Part shown: in pieces, positions 24,714 through 35,899 of the stretch | How positions within the stretch are numbered: the first letter of the stretch is position 1 | How the letters are laid out: each line of letters starts with the position of its first letter | Assembly (NCBI GenBank): GCA_028984105.1 | Contig: CM054807.1 | Span: 22,717,191 to 22,781,190 of the forward strand | DNA length: 64,000 nucleotides | From: Lavandula angustifolia | Taxonomy: Eukaryota > Streptophyta > Magnoliopsida > Lamiales > Lamiaceae | Direction: 5' to 3' | Made by a program: the position numbers and the translations under genes | Notes under the pieces: generated by a model | What the model was told of the DNA's origin: nothing | The model's input: only the letters and a program-made list of their open reading frames with translations | Database searches by the model: none

Positions 24714-26342
24714 TGTTGGGTGATGATTCAATCCTCGGCATGATCATACTTGTGGGAAATGACTCTATCTTCTATCTTGAATCACGCTCGGTAGCCTCGT
24801 GCTACGAACTCGTTGAGAAGATTTGAAGATCCCAAAACCCTATCGATTGATGAACCATTCCTTTGTATTCGTATTTCTCCGAGGTTTCGGACTCGGTAGA
24901 CACTCTGCTCTCGGTCAAAGGCGCTCGGTAGCTCATCGGCCTCGGCACCGGTGTAGAAGACTCGGTAAATCTTGGACTCGGCGAGAGCAAGATATGCGAG
25001 AGAGTCGGTTGAAGCCTGGACTCGGCGAGAGTAGTTCACTTGGACTCGGAGCCGATCATCGATAGATTTATCTCGGCAGTCTATCTACCGAATACAAGGT
25101 CGGACTCAGCAACGGCGGATAATCTTCGGGATCGTCGAGAATCTTTTGAAAGACAATCGGCATTGTCATGTACGAGGAAGAGAGAAGTCGGCTTCGATCT
25201 GTCTCGAAGTCCGTCTTTGTCTCAACCACTCCATCCACCTCGACGAATGACAAGCATACACGTATCTTCTCACCGCTAAAGGCTGCAGTCAACCTTTTAC
25301 CTAAAAAGGTGGGAAAGTACACTGTTACCTACACCAAAAGAGCCGTTTGCTACCAAAAAAGAGAGAGAGAGAAGAAGATCGTCTCCAACGGATCTATTTT
25401 TCAATCTATGCTCTATAAATAGAGGGATCATTTAAGATTTGAAGAGAATGCGCGCACCTAGAACACGAGAGAGCATTCAAACGAGCGAAATTAACGACTA
25501 AGTCTTCCGCAAGAATCAACCGATTTATCTCCGGCGAAAGACTACATCCAGCTCAAAAGGAACCAAGCTGAACCGACATAAGCTTCTAGTATCCAAGCGA
25601 CTGACACGAACCTATAGCTAAACCCTCAGCTGTTTGTCGCTCTAGATAGCTGCATTCTCGTTCCTTATCCCTCTAACCCTAAGCTCACTTGCTATATCCA
25701 TAGCTTAGACGAAGGAGTTCACATTTGAACCCAATCCTTATTGTATAAGGACTCCTTCACTGTTGGAGAAGTTTGTCAAACACTTTAAGTTTGATAGTGT
25801 TGTAAGCGAGACTTGGATCGATATAAAAACCAAGACGCGGCTTTGCCGGTGTGCAAGCCGACCGAGACTAACTCGGGATAATAAATAGCCTCCCGATCAT
25901 TCGGGACAGTGGACGTAGGATTTGAGCGATATCCGAACCACTTTAAAAATCCCGTGTCTCTTCTTGCTTTCTTAAGCGTTGCATTGATTTTACTATTCAT
26001 ACCGAACATCATATTTAAAATCAATCAACCGTCTCAAACATCCCGAACTTTTAAATCTACCGACCCGAGACTTAAAACGTTTTCTCACAAAAACCGATTT
26101 GGGCCTACACTATTCCGCGCACCGAACTCTTACGCAGATACGAATTCGACCTAGTCGGTTAGCGAGATCTCGGGTGAGTCGATACTCTTAGCCTTTAACT
26201 CGATTCGGAACGGTTGTGCAGTCCGCCGAACCGTTTGGTCGAGACACCATCCTGAATAGGACTGTTCGAGTTCGAAGTTGAGAAATCGAATCAGGTGTAT
26301 TCACCCCCCCCTCTACACCTGACCGTTCACTCAGGACCAACA
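24714..26342 (+). repeat. 3' LTR of element A
   Basis: 1,629 bp, starting TGTTGGGTGATGATTC and ending CAGGACCAACA. The full-length form of the family, with the TATA box and the poly-C/CTCTACACCTGACCG end. Much of it carries CGG/CCG where the 5' LTR has CAG/CTG. It is followed by ACCCT, the target duplication. Confidence 0.92.
25414..25421 (+). promoter_or_regulatory. LTR TATA box, present only in the 3' LTR of element A
   Basis: TATAAATA in CTCTATAAATAGAGGG. The matching segment is missing from the 5' LTR at 12740-14105, so as assembled the element could not start its own genomic transcript at the normal place. Confidence 0.7.
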
Positions 26343-28440
26343 ACCCTTGACCACTAGCCTGGCCTTAAACGCCATGATCTCTCCATTCGGTCCTCTCTTT
26401 TTCTTGTATACCCACTTACTACTAATAACCTTGCAGCCCTCAGGTAGTTCAGTGATCTCGTATACATCCATATCATTTATGGACTCAAATTCCGAGTCCA
26501 TCGCGATTCGCCATGAATCTGCATCTATATCTCCCACTACTTCGTTGTAAGTCCAAGGATCCACGGTGTCTTGTTCATCTGTCGGGAGATGGTCAGACAT
26601 CTCCCCAGTGAACATATACCGATCAAGTGTAAATATCACCTCCCACTATGTCGAACAGTGTCAGGCGCTGTGTTAACAGATTGTGCAGTTACTCGTGGGG
26701 TACTATCTTACAAAATTGGTTGTTCAAGTGGAACTCGACCACCTTGTAATTCCTCAAGGATGATGTCGACTCGAGATTTGTGGTTACTAATGTAATCCTC
26801 TTCTAAAAACCGAGCGTGAATGCTAACAACGATCTTCTGTTCTTTATGATCATAAAAGTATCCACCCTTCGTTTCCTTCGGATACCCTATGAACAACATT
26901 ACTTCTGAACGTGATTCCAATTTGTCGGCCTGCCTATTTATCACATAAACAGGATAACCCCAAATCCTTAGGTGGTACATACTGGGTTTGTGCCCGCTCC
27001 ACAACTCGAAAGGGATCTTTTGTACCGACTTGGAAGACACACGGTTCGCCAAGTATCTTTGCCGATCTCTAGGGGCATATCCCCAAAACGAAACTGGCAA
27101 AGTTGCATAACTCATCATCGACCGAACCATGTCTAAGAGACTTCGATTCCTTCTCTCTGACACACCATTCTGCTGAGGCGTGTTGGTGCTGTCAGCTGGG
27201 ATGTAATTCCACATTCTGTCAAGTAGTCCTTGAACTCGTTTGATAGGTATTCCCTACCACGATCAGAATGTAGTGTTTTGATTTCTTTACCTAGCTTCTT
27301 CTCCACTTCTGCCTTGAATTCCTTAAAGGTTTCAAAGCAAATCCAACTTGTGGCGAAGAAGGTAAACATATGAGTAATCGTTAGTAAATGTGACGAAGTA
27401 CTCATACCCTCCACGAGCTTGTGTAGACATAGACCCACACAAGTCAGGATGTATCAAACTTAATACTTCTGTGGCTTTATAACCCTTTGCCTTCAAAAGC
27501 CTAGTCATCATCTTTCCTTCCAAACAGATTTCGCAAGTTGGAAATGGTTCAACTTGGAAAGATACCAATGATCTATATTCCACCAACCTTGGAGTCCTGT
27601 TAAGATTGATGTGACCTAGTCTTAAGTGCCACGTTTAAGTTTGGTTTACCTTAGAAGACTCTTTCCTCTTCTAAGGATATGATGATGAGGAAGCAATATT
27701 AACAGACTACGCGGTTTACAAGTAATAGTATATAAAGATCCGTTTAATGGTCCACCACAGATAAAATCATCGTCTTTCATGATAGAAACTTCACTATCAA
27801 AACTTGATTTATAACCATCTACGGTGCAGAGTTTTGAAACAGAAATATAGTTTCGCCTAAACTGAGGCACATATTAAACTTCTTTAATTACTAAAACAGA
27901 ACTACCAAAAGATAGATTTAAATCTCCAATAGCAATTGCAGGAACTTTCGATCCATTGCCCATTGAGACTACCACCTCGCCATTGCTCAATTGTCTTTTC
28001 TGCCTTGCAAGGCGTAACAAATATGATCAGTTGCCCCCGAATCCACTACCTATTCGTGGGTAGAAAAGAAAATCAGAACAGTTTCAGTTACAAGAGCGAC
28101 TCGCGTCTCTTTCTGTTTTGCCTTGACATTTGGATTATAATTATTCCAGTGTCCTTTCTTACCACTCTTGAAGAACCTTCCTTTCTCCTTTGACATTCGC
28201 ATGTCGCAGGTAAGGACCGTGTTCTTACTCCCACTGCTCTTCTTGAAATGTCCACCCTTTCTGCTCTTTTTCTGGTTTCCGCCTTTTGAAGGATTCTTTG
28301 AACTACTAGGGATATTCAAGGCTTAATCACTCTAGCCCTTTCCTATAACCTCTTTGACCGCTACCAAAGATTTGAGTAACATACTCATAGTAAACTCGTT
28401 CTTAGACATAGCGCTCCTAAAACAGAAGTTCTTAGAGGAC
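26343..28440 (-). pseudogene. gag end, protease, integrase and start of reverse transcriptase, element B
   Basis: Read on the minus strand from 28440. A gag tail has a zinc knuckle that lost its cysteines (FFKSGKKGHW, about 28140). Protease VVDSGATDHI is at about 28020-28050. The pre-integrase zinc part has LRLGHINLNR and TCEICLEGKMM (27500-27610). The integrase core has ARGGYEYFVTF, LHSDRGREYLS and NGVSERRNRSL (27150-27430), and its C-terminus has LFIGYPKETKGG (about 26880). Reverse transcriptase entry WKVISSKWVYKKKRGP-like text ends at 26343, where element A begins. Frameshifts at about 27133-27214 and 27332-27438 and stops near 27600-27700 show it is dead. Confidence 0.8.
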
Positions 28441-29252
28441 CTTTGTAGAGCTTTTATTGGGAGAGGTAAGATATATCTTCCACTCTATGAAATTATTTAA
28501 AAAATTGTTAAAACACGTTAGGGTTTGGTTGGTGAGACTGTTTAGAAACTCGAAAAATTTCGAACGGACATATCTGAAAAAATATAATTTAAAAGCCATG
28601 TATAAAGTTAATATTTGCACATAATTCGTAATTAACAATCATTTTTGTACATAATTCGTAATTAACCATCATTGTAACCTTTTGAAAAACCAATGATGTT
28701 AAATACTCGAATAGCCCTAGAGATCACACTCGCAAGCCACTCAGGTGGACGTTTACTCGTGTTCCCCTAGACCAAGCTATATACCTAGCTCTCTAATTCC
28801 AATCCACGCCTAGGTTCTTAAGACGAATGGAATTAATAATCAGATATCTTTGGACCATGTCACTATTAATATTAAAACGCGGGAAGGGACTTCTCAGAAA
28901 GTTGTACCGGCGGTGACATCTAAGCTTTGACCATTAATTTGACCGAATTAACATCAAATTCTCGAAATTGGCATACTTACGCGAACCATACCGCATTCAA
29001 TTTAAATTAATTGGCCATTTATTTAATTATTATCTGCTAGAGTACTCGTGTTTACTAGGCACGCAAGCCACTGAGGTGGACGTTTAAGGCTTCGCTCCCA
29101 CTACTCAATAGTAATTAAATATTACATTAGAAAACCCATCTCACAAAACTCGTGGTTCAAATATACAAGCAAACCACTCAGGTGGACGTTTACTTATATA
29201 ATTGTTCCACTTTTGTGTAGGGTCCAATTAATGGAGGTCCGATTAAATATTT
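28441..29252 (-). other. Leader/gag region of element B, repeat-bearing
   Basis: I see no convincing coding text here. The motif CACTCAGGTGGACGTTTA (or one base different) occurs three times, at 28738-28755, 29069-29086 and 29175-29192, each after GCAAGCC or GCAAACC. This belongs to the 5' part of element B between its gag and PBS. Confidence 0.5.
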
Positions 29253-32200
29253 TGTTGGGTAATGATTCTACCCTTAGCTGTGTCGATAATAGTGGGAAAT
29301 GATTCAGTCTTCTATGCTGTGAAACAGTCAGTAGCCCTGTGCTCTGAATGTATTTATGAAGATTTGAAGATCCCAAAACCCTATATTGATTGGTGAACCA
29401 TTACGTTGTATTTTGTTTTGTTCAGACTCAGCAGACCCTCTGCTCTGGTTCAGGCACTCAGTAGATTATCCGCCTCGGCACGTAAGTAGAAGACTCGGTA
29501 AATCTTGGACTCGGCGGGAGCGATATGCGAAAGGATTCGATAGAAGCGTACTCGGCGAGGAGTAGTTCACTGTACTCAGAGCTGATCTTCAAGTAGAGTA
29601 AACTCAGCAGGAGAATGCTACTGAATCAGAGATCAGACTCAGCAACGGACAGAGTCTTCTGACTGTCAGAATCTTTGAAGTCACCTTTCAGTAGTGTCAA
29701 TACGAGGAAGAGAGAAGTCAGCTTCAGATCCCCTTGAAGTCTGTTCTGTCTCAACCACTTTCTGAACCTCGACCAATGACAAGCAGACACGTAACCTATA
29801 TCTACTTAAAGCTGCAAGTTAACAACTTTCCAGAAAAGGAGGGAAAGGACACTGGCACCATACTTCAAAAGAGCCGTTAGCTACCCAAAAGAGAGAGACA
29901 AAGGACCATCATCTCCAACGGATCTATCCTAATCTCTTCTATATAAATAGAGGGATAAATTAAATTTGAAGCTCACGAGAAAAAGAATACGCAAAAAAAT
30001 GAACCAAGAACACACAGAGCATTCAAACGAGCTAATCCGAAAAGCCTAAGTCTTCCGCAAGAAGTTCGAAGAATCTATCTCCGGCGAAAGAATACATTTT
30101 GGCTCATAGGGAACCAAGCTTAACCTTTTCATACAGCCTCTAGTATCCAAGCGACGATACACGAACCCAAAGCTATATTCAGCTGTTCGTCGTTCTAGAA
30201 GCCACTTTCTTGTTCCCTATCCCTCTAACCTAAGCTCAATAGCATATATCCATAGCTTAGACGAAGGAGTTCATCTTTGAACTAATCCTTATTGTAAAGG
30301 ACTCCTTCACAGTTGGAGAGTTTTTCAAACACTCAGTTTGATAACCGTGTAAACTGAGACTTGCTCAGTATAAATCTAAAGACCAGTGTTTGTTGGTCCC
30401 GAGAGCACGTTCAGGTGTAGAGGGGGGGGTGAATACACCTGAAACCGATTTCTCAACTTGAAACACGAACAGTCCTATTCAGGATGGTGTCGTACTGAAT
30501 GAATTCGGCGGACCCGGACTGCATAACCGTTCAATCGTGTTAGGCAAAGAGATACTAACTCTACCGAGACCGGCTAAGCGGCGAGTCGAATTCGGTATCT
30601 TCGGTTGGAGTTCGGTGGTGCGGAAATGTGTAGGCCCAAAACGGTTGAGTGGAAAACGTTTTATCGTAAGCGTTTCGGTTCGGAAGAATAAGCGGTTAAG
30701 ATCGCTGAAACTTAGTTGAATGATTTTAAAGGATAATTTTCAGTATGAACAGTTAAAATCAATGCAACAGTAAATAAGAGAACAAGCGAGAGACACAGAT
30801 TTTAAAGTGGTTCGGATACACAGGATCCTACGTCCACTGTCCCGAAAGATCAAGAGGCTATTTATTATACTGAGTTAGTCTCAGTCAGCTTGTACACAGG
30901 ACAAAGCCGCGTCTTGAAATTTATACTGAGCAAGTCTCAGTTTACAAAGGTATCAAACTGAAGCGTTTGACTAAACTCTCCAACTATGAAGGAGTCCTTT
31001 TACAATAAGGATCAGGTTCAAATATGAACTCCTTCGTCTAAGCTATGGATATATTCGGTTGAGCTTAGGGTTAGAGGGATAGGGAACGAGAATGTAGCTT
31101 CTAGAACGACGAACAATTGATTTTAGCTTTGGGTTCGTGTAACGTCGTTTGGATACTAGAGGCTTGTATATCGGTTCAGCTTGGTTCCCTAAGAGCTAGA
31201 TTGTTGTCTTTCGCCGGAGAAATATTCTTCGAGTTCTTGCGGAAGACTTAGGCTTTTTGATTTGCTCGTTGAATGCTCTGTGTTCTTGTGTTTTCTCGTG
31301 AGCTTCAAATTTCGAATGATCCCTCTATTTATAGAGAAGAGTCTTGGAAAGATCCGTTGGAGATGATCATCCCTTACTCTCTCTCTTTTGGTAGCTAACG
31401 GCTCTTTTGAAGTAGAGTGACAGTGTCCTTTCCCTCCTTTTCTAGAAAGTTGTTGACTTGCAGCTTTAGTAGGTATAGGAAAGGTATCTGCTTGTCATTC
31501 GTCGAGGTTTACAAAGCAGTTGAGACAGAACAAACTTCGAGGCATACTGAAGTTGACTTCGCTCTTCCTCGTATTTGACTATGCTGATTGTCATTCAAAA
31601 GATCTGACAGTTCAGAAGACTGTCTGGCCGTTGCTGAGTCTGATCTTTGATTCCCTAGAAAATATCTTTGAGATGGCTTTGCGAAGATCGGCTACGAGTA
31701 CGATGAACTACTCCTGCCGAGTTCGGTTCTATCGACTCTATTCGATATCTTGCTCTGCCGAGTTCGGCATTTACCGAGTCTTCTACATCCGGTGCCGAGG
31801 CCGATAATCTACCGAGCCCTGAACCGAGAGCAGAGTGTCTACTGAGTCTGAACCCTCAGAGACAAAAACAATTACAACGAAATGGTTCACCAATCAAGAT
31901 AGGGTTTTGGGATCTTCAAATCTTCATAGATTCACTTAGAGCATAAGCCTACTGAGCGCGTAACAGTACGGAAGATAGAATCATTTCCCACTAAGTATTA
32001 CAGTGCTGAGGATAAAATCATCACCCAACAGTGTTTGTCCAACGTACAAACCAACTGAGACTACCTCAGTATAATAAATAGCTTCCTGATCTTTCGGGAC
32101 AGTGGACGTAGGATTTTTGTGTCCGAACCACTTTAAAAATCTCTGTGTCATGTGTTCTTTTCTTAACTGTTGCATTGATTTACTGTTCATACTGAAAAAC

Positions 32201-32549
32201 TTTTTTTAAATCATTCAACTGAGTTTCAGCAAACTAAATAGACTGCACTAATCAACTGAAACTGTTTTGATAAAAACGTTTTCTAACTCAACTGAATTGG
32301 GCCTACACTATTCCGCACCACTAAACTGTATCTGCAAGATACTGAATTCTGACTCTCAGTCAGCTAGCAGGTCTCAGTAGAGTCAGTCACTCTGCTAACA
32401 CGATTCAGAACAGCTTATCTGGTCTGGTGAACTTGTTCAGTACGACATCATCCTGAAAAAGGACTGTTCGTATTTAAGTTGAGAAAATCGGTTTCAGGTG
32501 TATTCACCCCCCCCCTCCTCTACACCTGAACGTGCTCTCGGGACCAACA
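29253..32549 (+). repeat. Family-A solo LTR interrupted by an inverted solo LTR
   Basis: Starts TGTTGGGTAATGATTC and ends GGGACCAACA; the 5-bp duplication TATTT is perfect at 29248-29252 and 32550-32554. No internal region is present. Inside, at 30391-32030, sits a second family-A LTR on the other strand. The outer LTR alone is about 1,650 bp. It has its own TATAAATA box near 29942. It inserted into the leader of element B. Confidence 0.9.
30391..32030 (-). repeat. Nested minus-strand family-A solo LTR
   Basis: 1,640 bp. On the plus strand it starts TGTTGGTCCCGAGAGCACG and ends CATCACCCAACA, the exact reverse of the family-A LTR. The duplication GTGTT is perfect at 30386-30390 and 32031-32035. 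A minus-strand TATAAATA box is near 31325-31332. CG-altered patches lie at about 30500-30710 and 31680-31830. Confidence 0.92.
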
Positions 32550-33889
32550 TATTTAATTTCCAATTTAAATGGAATCTAATTAAATATTTAATTTATTATT
32601 TGCTTAGTCTTTTTCTTCAAAAGGTTCGTTTTGGATCATGCATATCCACATAATTCCTAAAGCATGCAATTTCTAAGCGAACATAATAAAACGTGCTAGC
32701 GAAAAATAAAACATACTTTAATACGACGTAAATCCCATTTACATGCTTTTCTAAGCGCAATTAGTCACATAATCGCATGCTAAAGCATATTAATAAATAA
32801 ATGCGCAGATAGGAAATTTAAAACGTCGTTATCGGGCTTTAAAACACGTAATTCCTAACTATTACATACCCCGATCAACATATAGCTCTTCGATCTTCAA
32901 AAACTTCGAATCTGGAAACTGCATCGTCACCACGTCATCAGGGGCGTGTGACATGTGTCAGACACGTGGTAGCTAGGGCTGACGTAGCGCGCCGCATCAA
33001 CCGCCACATCATCATCTTCTTCACGAAACTGCCGGCGCCGCCGCCGATGTTCTAGGACGATTCCCGGCAGGCCGCTGGCACACAGGGAAGTGCCGGACGA
33101 CGGCGAGCCAGGAATCGGCTGCCCCACGCCGAGACGCCGCCTACGGCGGTGCAAATTTGCACCTGCGCGCGGCGCGACTGCCGCCGCGCCTTCCCCGGCC
33201 GTCCCGAGCCCTCCTCCACTGTCTCTCTTCTCTCCAGATGTCTGGGTGACGTCTGGGCCGTGCCAAACGGCCAGCGATTTCCGGCACCGCGATGGGAATC
33301 CGCGCAATTGTGCAACCCGTCGCCGCCGGCTCCACCGATGCAAAATTACCTCTCTCCGATCCGAGATTCGCGCAATTGATTCATGGGTAATGATCCTTGG
33401 ACGATGTTAGGCCACCATGAACGGATTCCGGCCGAAATCGTCCATCAATTTTCCTCAATTTTCGAATTTGTCGCCAGAAAAATTTCATGGTGAGCAGCGA
33501 ACTTCTAACGTCGATTTCGATCGCATCCGGAATCGTATGACCCCTTATGACCTATCTACGCAAAGCTCGTAAGACGAGGATTCCAGAGGTTCAAGCCGAT
33601 CATCGATCGGACACCGGATGCGCCGGGAATCGCCGCCGCAAGATGCGGCGGAGCCCAAGCAAACTAGGGTTTTCTGCGAAAATTCGGGTTCCGTCTTTGT
33701 CTCATTTTTCGTGCCTCCAGGACTAATTACAGTTCAAAAACAGGACAATCACATAACAAATAGGTCATATCATCTACTCGTGGATTTTCTCACGAGAAAA
33801 ACGTTACAACGGGGTCAATACGAAATTAGCCCAATAACGACGGAATTGAACCCTAATCATGCTCCTAACAGCAAGAATTAGAGCCTAAA
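32550..33889 (-). other. 5' leader of element B with a GC-rich patch
   Basis: Lies between the PBS and gag of element B. About 32990-33350 is strongly GC-rich (GCCGGCGCCGCCGCCG) in otherwise AT-rich surroundings, which creates overlapping open stretches on both strands. None shows a family motif, and I take them as chance ORFs. The rest is AT-rich and unremarkable. Confidence 0.45.
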
Positions 33890-33894
33890 CCAGA

Positions 33895-33905
33895 CTCTGA
33901 TACCA
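33895..33905 (-). promoter_or_regulatory. Primer binding site of element B
   Basis: Minus strand TGGTATCAGAG (then T), two bases inside the LTR at 33908. It matches the initiator tRNA-Met site in 11 of 12 bases and fixes 33908-35282 as the 5' LTR of element B. Confidence 0.85.
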
Positions 33906-33907
33906 AT

Positions 33908-35282
33908 TGAAGGAAAATAGAGGTTAGGAATTGATACCTTCCTCCTTCGTATGTTGTCGCAGCTTTGATTGTTGCTCGAGTGTCAGATCTTCTGATTTGT
34001 GTCCCGGCCTTTTTCTTCCTCTGGGTGGTCAGAGAACTGAAAAAAATAAAAACATTATCTCTCTAAAACTCACGCCTGTGCGTGTGTAATTTCGTGTATG
34101 TATATGTTCTGTTTATGAACATAATACTAATATATATAGGCTTCAAAAGCCAATATAATATAAATATTTGTAGCCCATTAATTTAATTATATTCCTAATG
34201 GGCTTCCACAAAATTAGCCCATAATATAATTAATTAATCCACTGAGCTACTAATATTTATCAATTAATTGGCCCAACCAATTAATTCCAGATAAATAACA
34301 TTATTAAATAATGTAAAAATTACATTAATCTATTAATAATGATTTCTGAGAGACAATAAATAACTAGGCAACTAATTAGGCCAGCTCAGAGATCTAATAC
34401 AAGAAATAAAGCAGGGCATCAAATTAATTAATTATCTATGCTCAGCCCAGAGCAAAATTAATTAATAAACACAGATTCATTCCACTTGAGAAATCCGTCC
34501 TGACTTACCCCATTATCTCAAATTGAGCAAGGGCTTGTATTTTAGACTTAATCGATCTCCGTATTTAAGATAAAAATATCCGTTAAGTAATTAAACTCAC
34601 TGACAACTTAAATTAATTAACATCTTATATTTCTGAGTAGTACCACTCGACCTTATTAACACATCTGTACTTAATCAACCGGCCGGGTTTAGTGTGCTAA
34701 TCCTTTCGAGTTTCTCAGGGGATATTATCAACCCATTTTACTAGGATACGGTTGCAAGATATACAAACAACCAGCCCGAGCCACAAATGACTACTAGCAC
34801 CCAAGATACGTAGATCCGGTCGCGATGAAGTTCACCATAGTAGGTCAAAGTGATAGATAGCCAAATGCACTCAGCTGAAGTCTTACCAAGCTTAAGACCA
34901 GCTAAGTCACCGAGATCTTGGTTCTCCACTAAGGTAAGTTAGGAGAACACATCTCACTGTGATTCCTCAATACACCACCTTAAGTGTACCAGTAAAGACA
35001 AGTAGCTAAGACAAGCCACTTCTTATCTAAACTGCAGCTTAAACCAACAACTTATCCTTAAGTTGCTCAGCTGTGATAACTGTTTATATCTTGTCAGTTC
35101 AACCAATTTGTGTTGTCTTCTGTGATACCCGACACACTACACAAATCTAACTTTTATACAAGATAAAGGATAACATGTGCAAATATATATATATTTATCA
35201 GATAGCAGAATAAAATAGTGGTAGGGACAAAACACATTGTATACAAGTATAAAATTTGCTTCCAGTATACAAAATCCCAACA
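33908..35282 (-). repeat. Family-B LTR shared by two tandem copies
   Basis: 1,375 bp, matching 9891-11261. On its low side is the PBS of element B; on its high side, at 35283, is the polypurine and RNase H end of another family-B copy. It is therefore at once the 5' LTR of one copy and the 3' LTR of the next. Confidence 0.88.
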
Positions 35283-35808
35283 ATTCTCTCACTTATACTA
35301 AAGTAAACTTTTATTACACAATGTGTCAGTTCTAGGTACAAACTAGTACTCAACTATCTCTCAGCTATCTATTCTATCTATCACTACATCTTCTCCCACT
35401 TATACAAAAGTTTCTGCAGTCCTAAGTGGGGGGCATCTCTACCACTCCTAAACCACGAACATGCTTCTCGTAAGCCGGGAGTGGTAAGCTCTTTGTGAAA
35501 GGATTAGCTAGGTTGACTTCAGTTCAAATTTTGTCTATCACCACGTCTCCCCGACTTACGAATTCTCGTATAATGTGGTACTTTCTATCTATGTGTTTAG
35601 ACGCCTTGTGAGATCTGGGTTCCTTTGAATTTGCCACTGCACCCGAGTTATCACAATAAATTGTGATAGTCTTAGGCAAGTTCAGAACAATATCAAGATC
35701 CTGGAGGAAATTCTTGAGTCAAACTGCCTCTTTCGAAGCTTCTGAAGCAGCCACATGCTCTGCTTCCATGGTTGAGTCTGCAATGCATTTCTGTTTTGCA
35801 CTCCTACT
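35283..35808 (-). pseudogene. RNase H end of a second, truncated family-B copy
   Basis: Aligns with 11262-11790: the CTTCTCCCACTTATAC motif, the RNase H tail at 35430-35640 and the text up to GCAATGCATTTCTG. It stops abruptly at about 35808, where Stowaway-like sequence begins. It is the remainder of the outer member of a tandem family-B array. Confidence 0.85.
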
Positions 35809-35899
35809 TTATCATCTACCTATATCTAATTCTTAATTTTCTACTTTCTTAATTTTCGTGCCGAAATGAAGTGTGTCGGAAATAGCGGGACGGGGGTAG
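35809..35899. mobile_element. Remnant of a Stowaway miniature element
   Basis: The end TTTCGTGCCGAAATGAAGTG...GCGGGACGGGGGTAG followed by TA is the typical 3' end of plant Stowaway elements (compare 37621-37642). Its other end is missing, cut off at the junction with the family-B remnant. Confidence 0.55.

Larger units (their letters stand above)
12740..26342 (+). mobile_element. Sirevirus-type copia element (family A), nearly complete
   Basis: A 13.6-kb element with both LTRs, PBS, gag, full pol, a third ORF and polypurine tracts. The 5-bp target duplication ACCCT is perfect at 12735-12739 and 26343-26347, and removing the element restores a continuous reverse transcriptase reading of element B. 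The two LTRs are very alike apart from the CTG/CAG-type differences and a gap of roughly 260 bp in the 5' LTR. Reading frames are open in some blocks (14224-14595, 16086-17036, 18207-18722) and badly broken in blocks of altered CG-rich text, so its true coding state is unclear. The size and gene order fit Sireviruses with an envelope-like gene. Confidence 0.9.
9891..35282 (-). mobile_element. Minus-strand copia element (family B) with nested insertions
   Basis: LTRs at 9891-11261 and 33908-35282 frame a minus-strand copia element. From its 5' end (high coordinates): LTR, PBS, a long leader, a decayed gag, protease, integrase, reverse transcriptase, RNase H, polypurine tract, LTR. Two younger insertions sit in it: element A at 12740-26342 in the reverse transcriptase, and a solo LTR at 29253-32549 in the leader. 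Without these the element is about 8.5 kb. Its protease is of the classic VDSGATDHI type and the integrase text (ARGGYEYFVTF) is not Sirevirus, so this is another copia lineage, possibly Tork-like. All ORFs carry stops. Confidence 0.85.

Noticed and set aside
12740..26342. CpG deamination or RIP-like mutation as the cause of the CTG/CCG differences
   Set aside because: Deamination gives C-to-T and G-to-A only. Here there are one-base insertions and deletions at the same motifs and sharp block borders, which it does not explain.
28732..29192. The three spaced repeats as a CRISPR-like array
   Set aside because: Spacing is irregular, only three copies exist, and the sequence is a plant retrotransposon leader.
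33052..33410. Overlapping open frames on both strands in GC-rich DNA
   Set aside because: High GC content removes stop codons in all frames; no family motif is seen and the region is the leader of element B.
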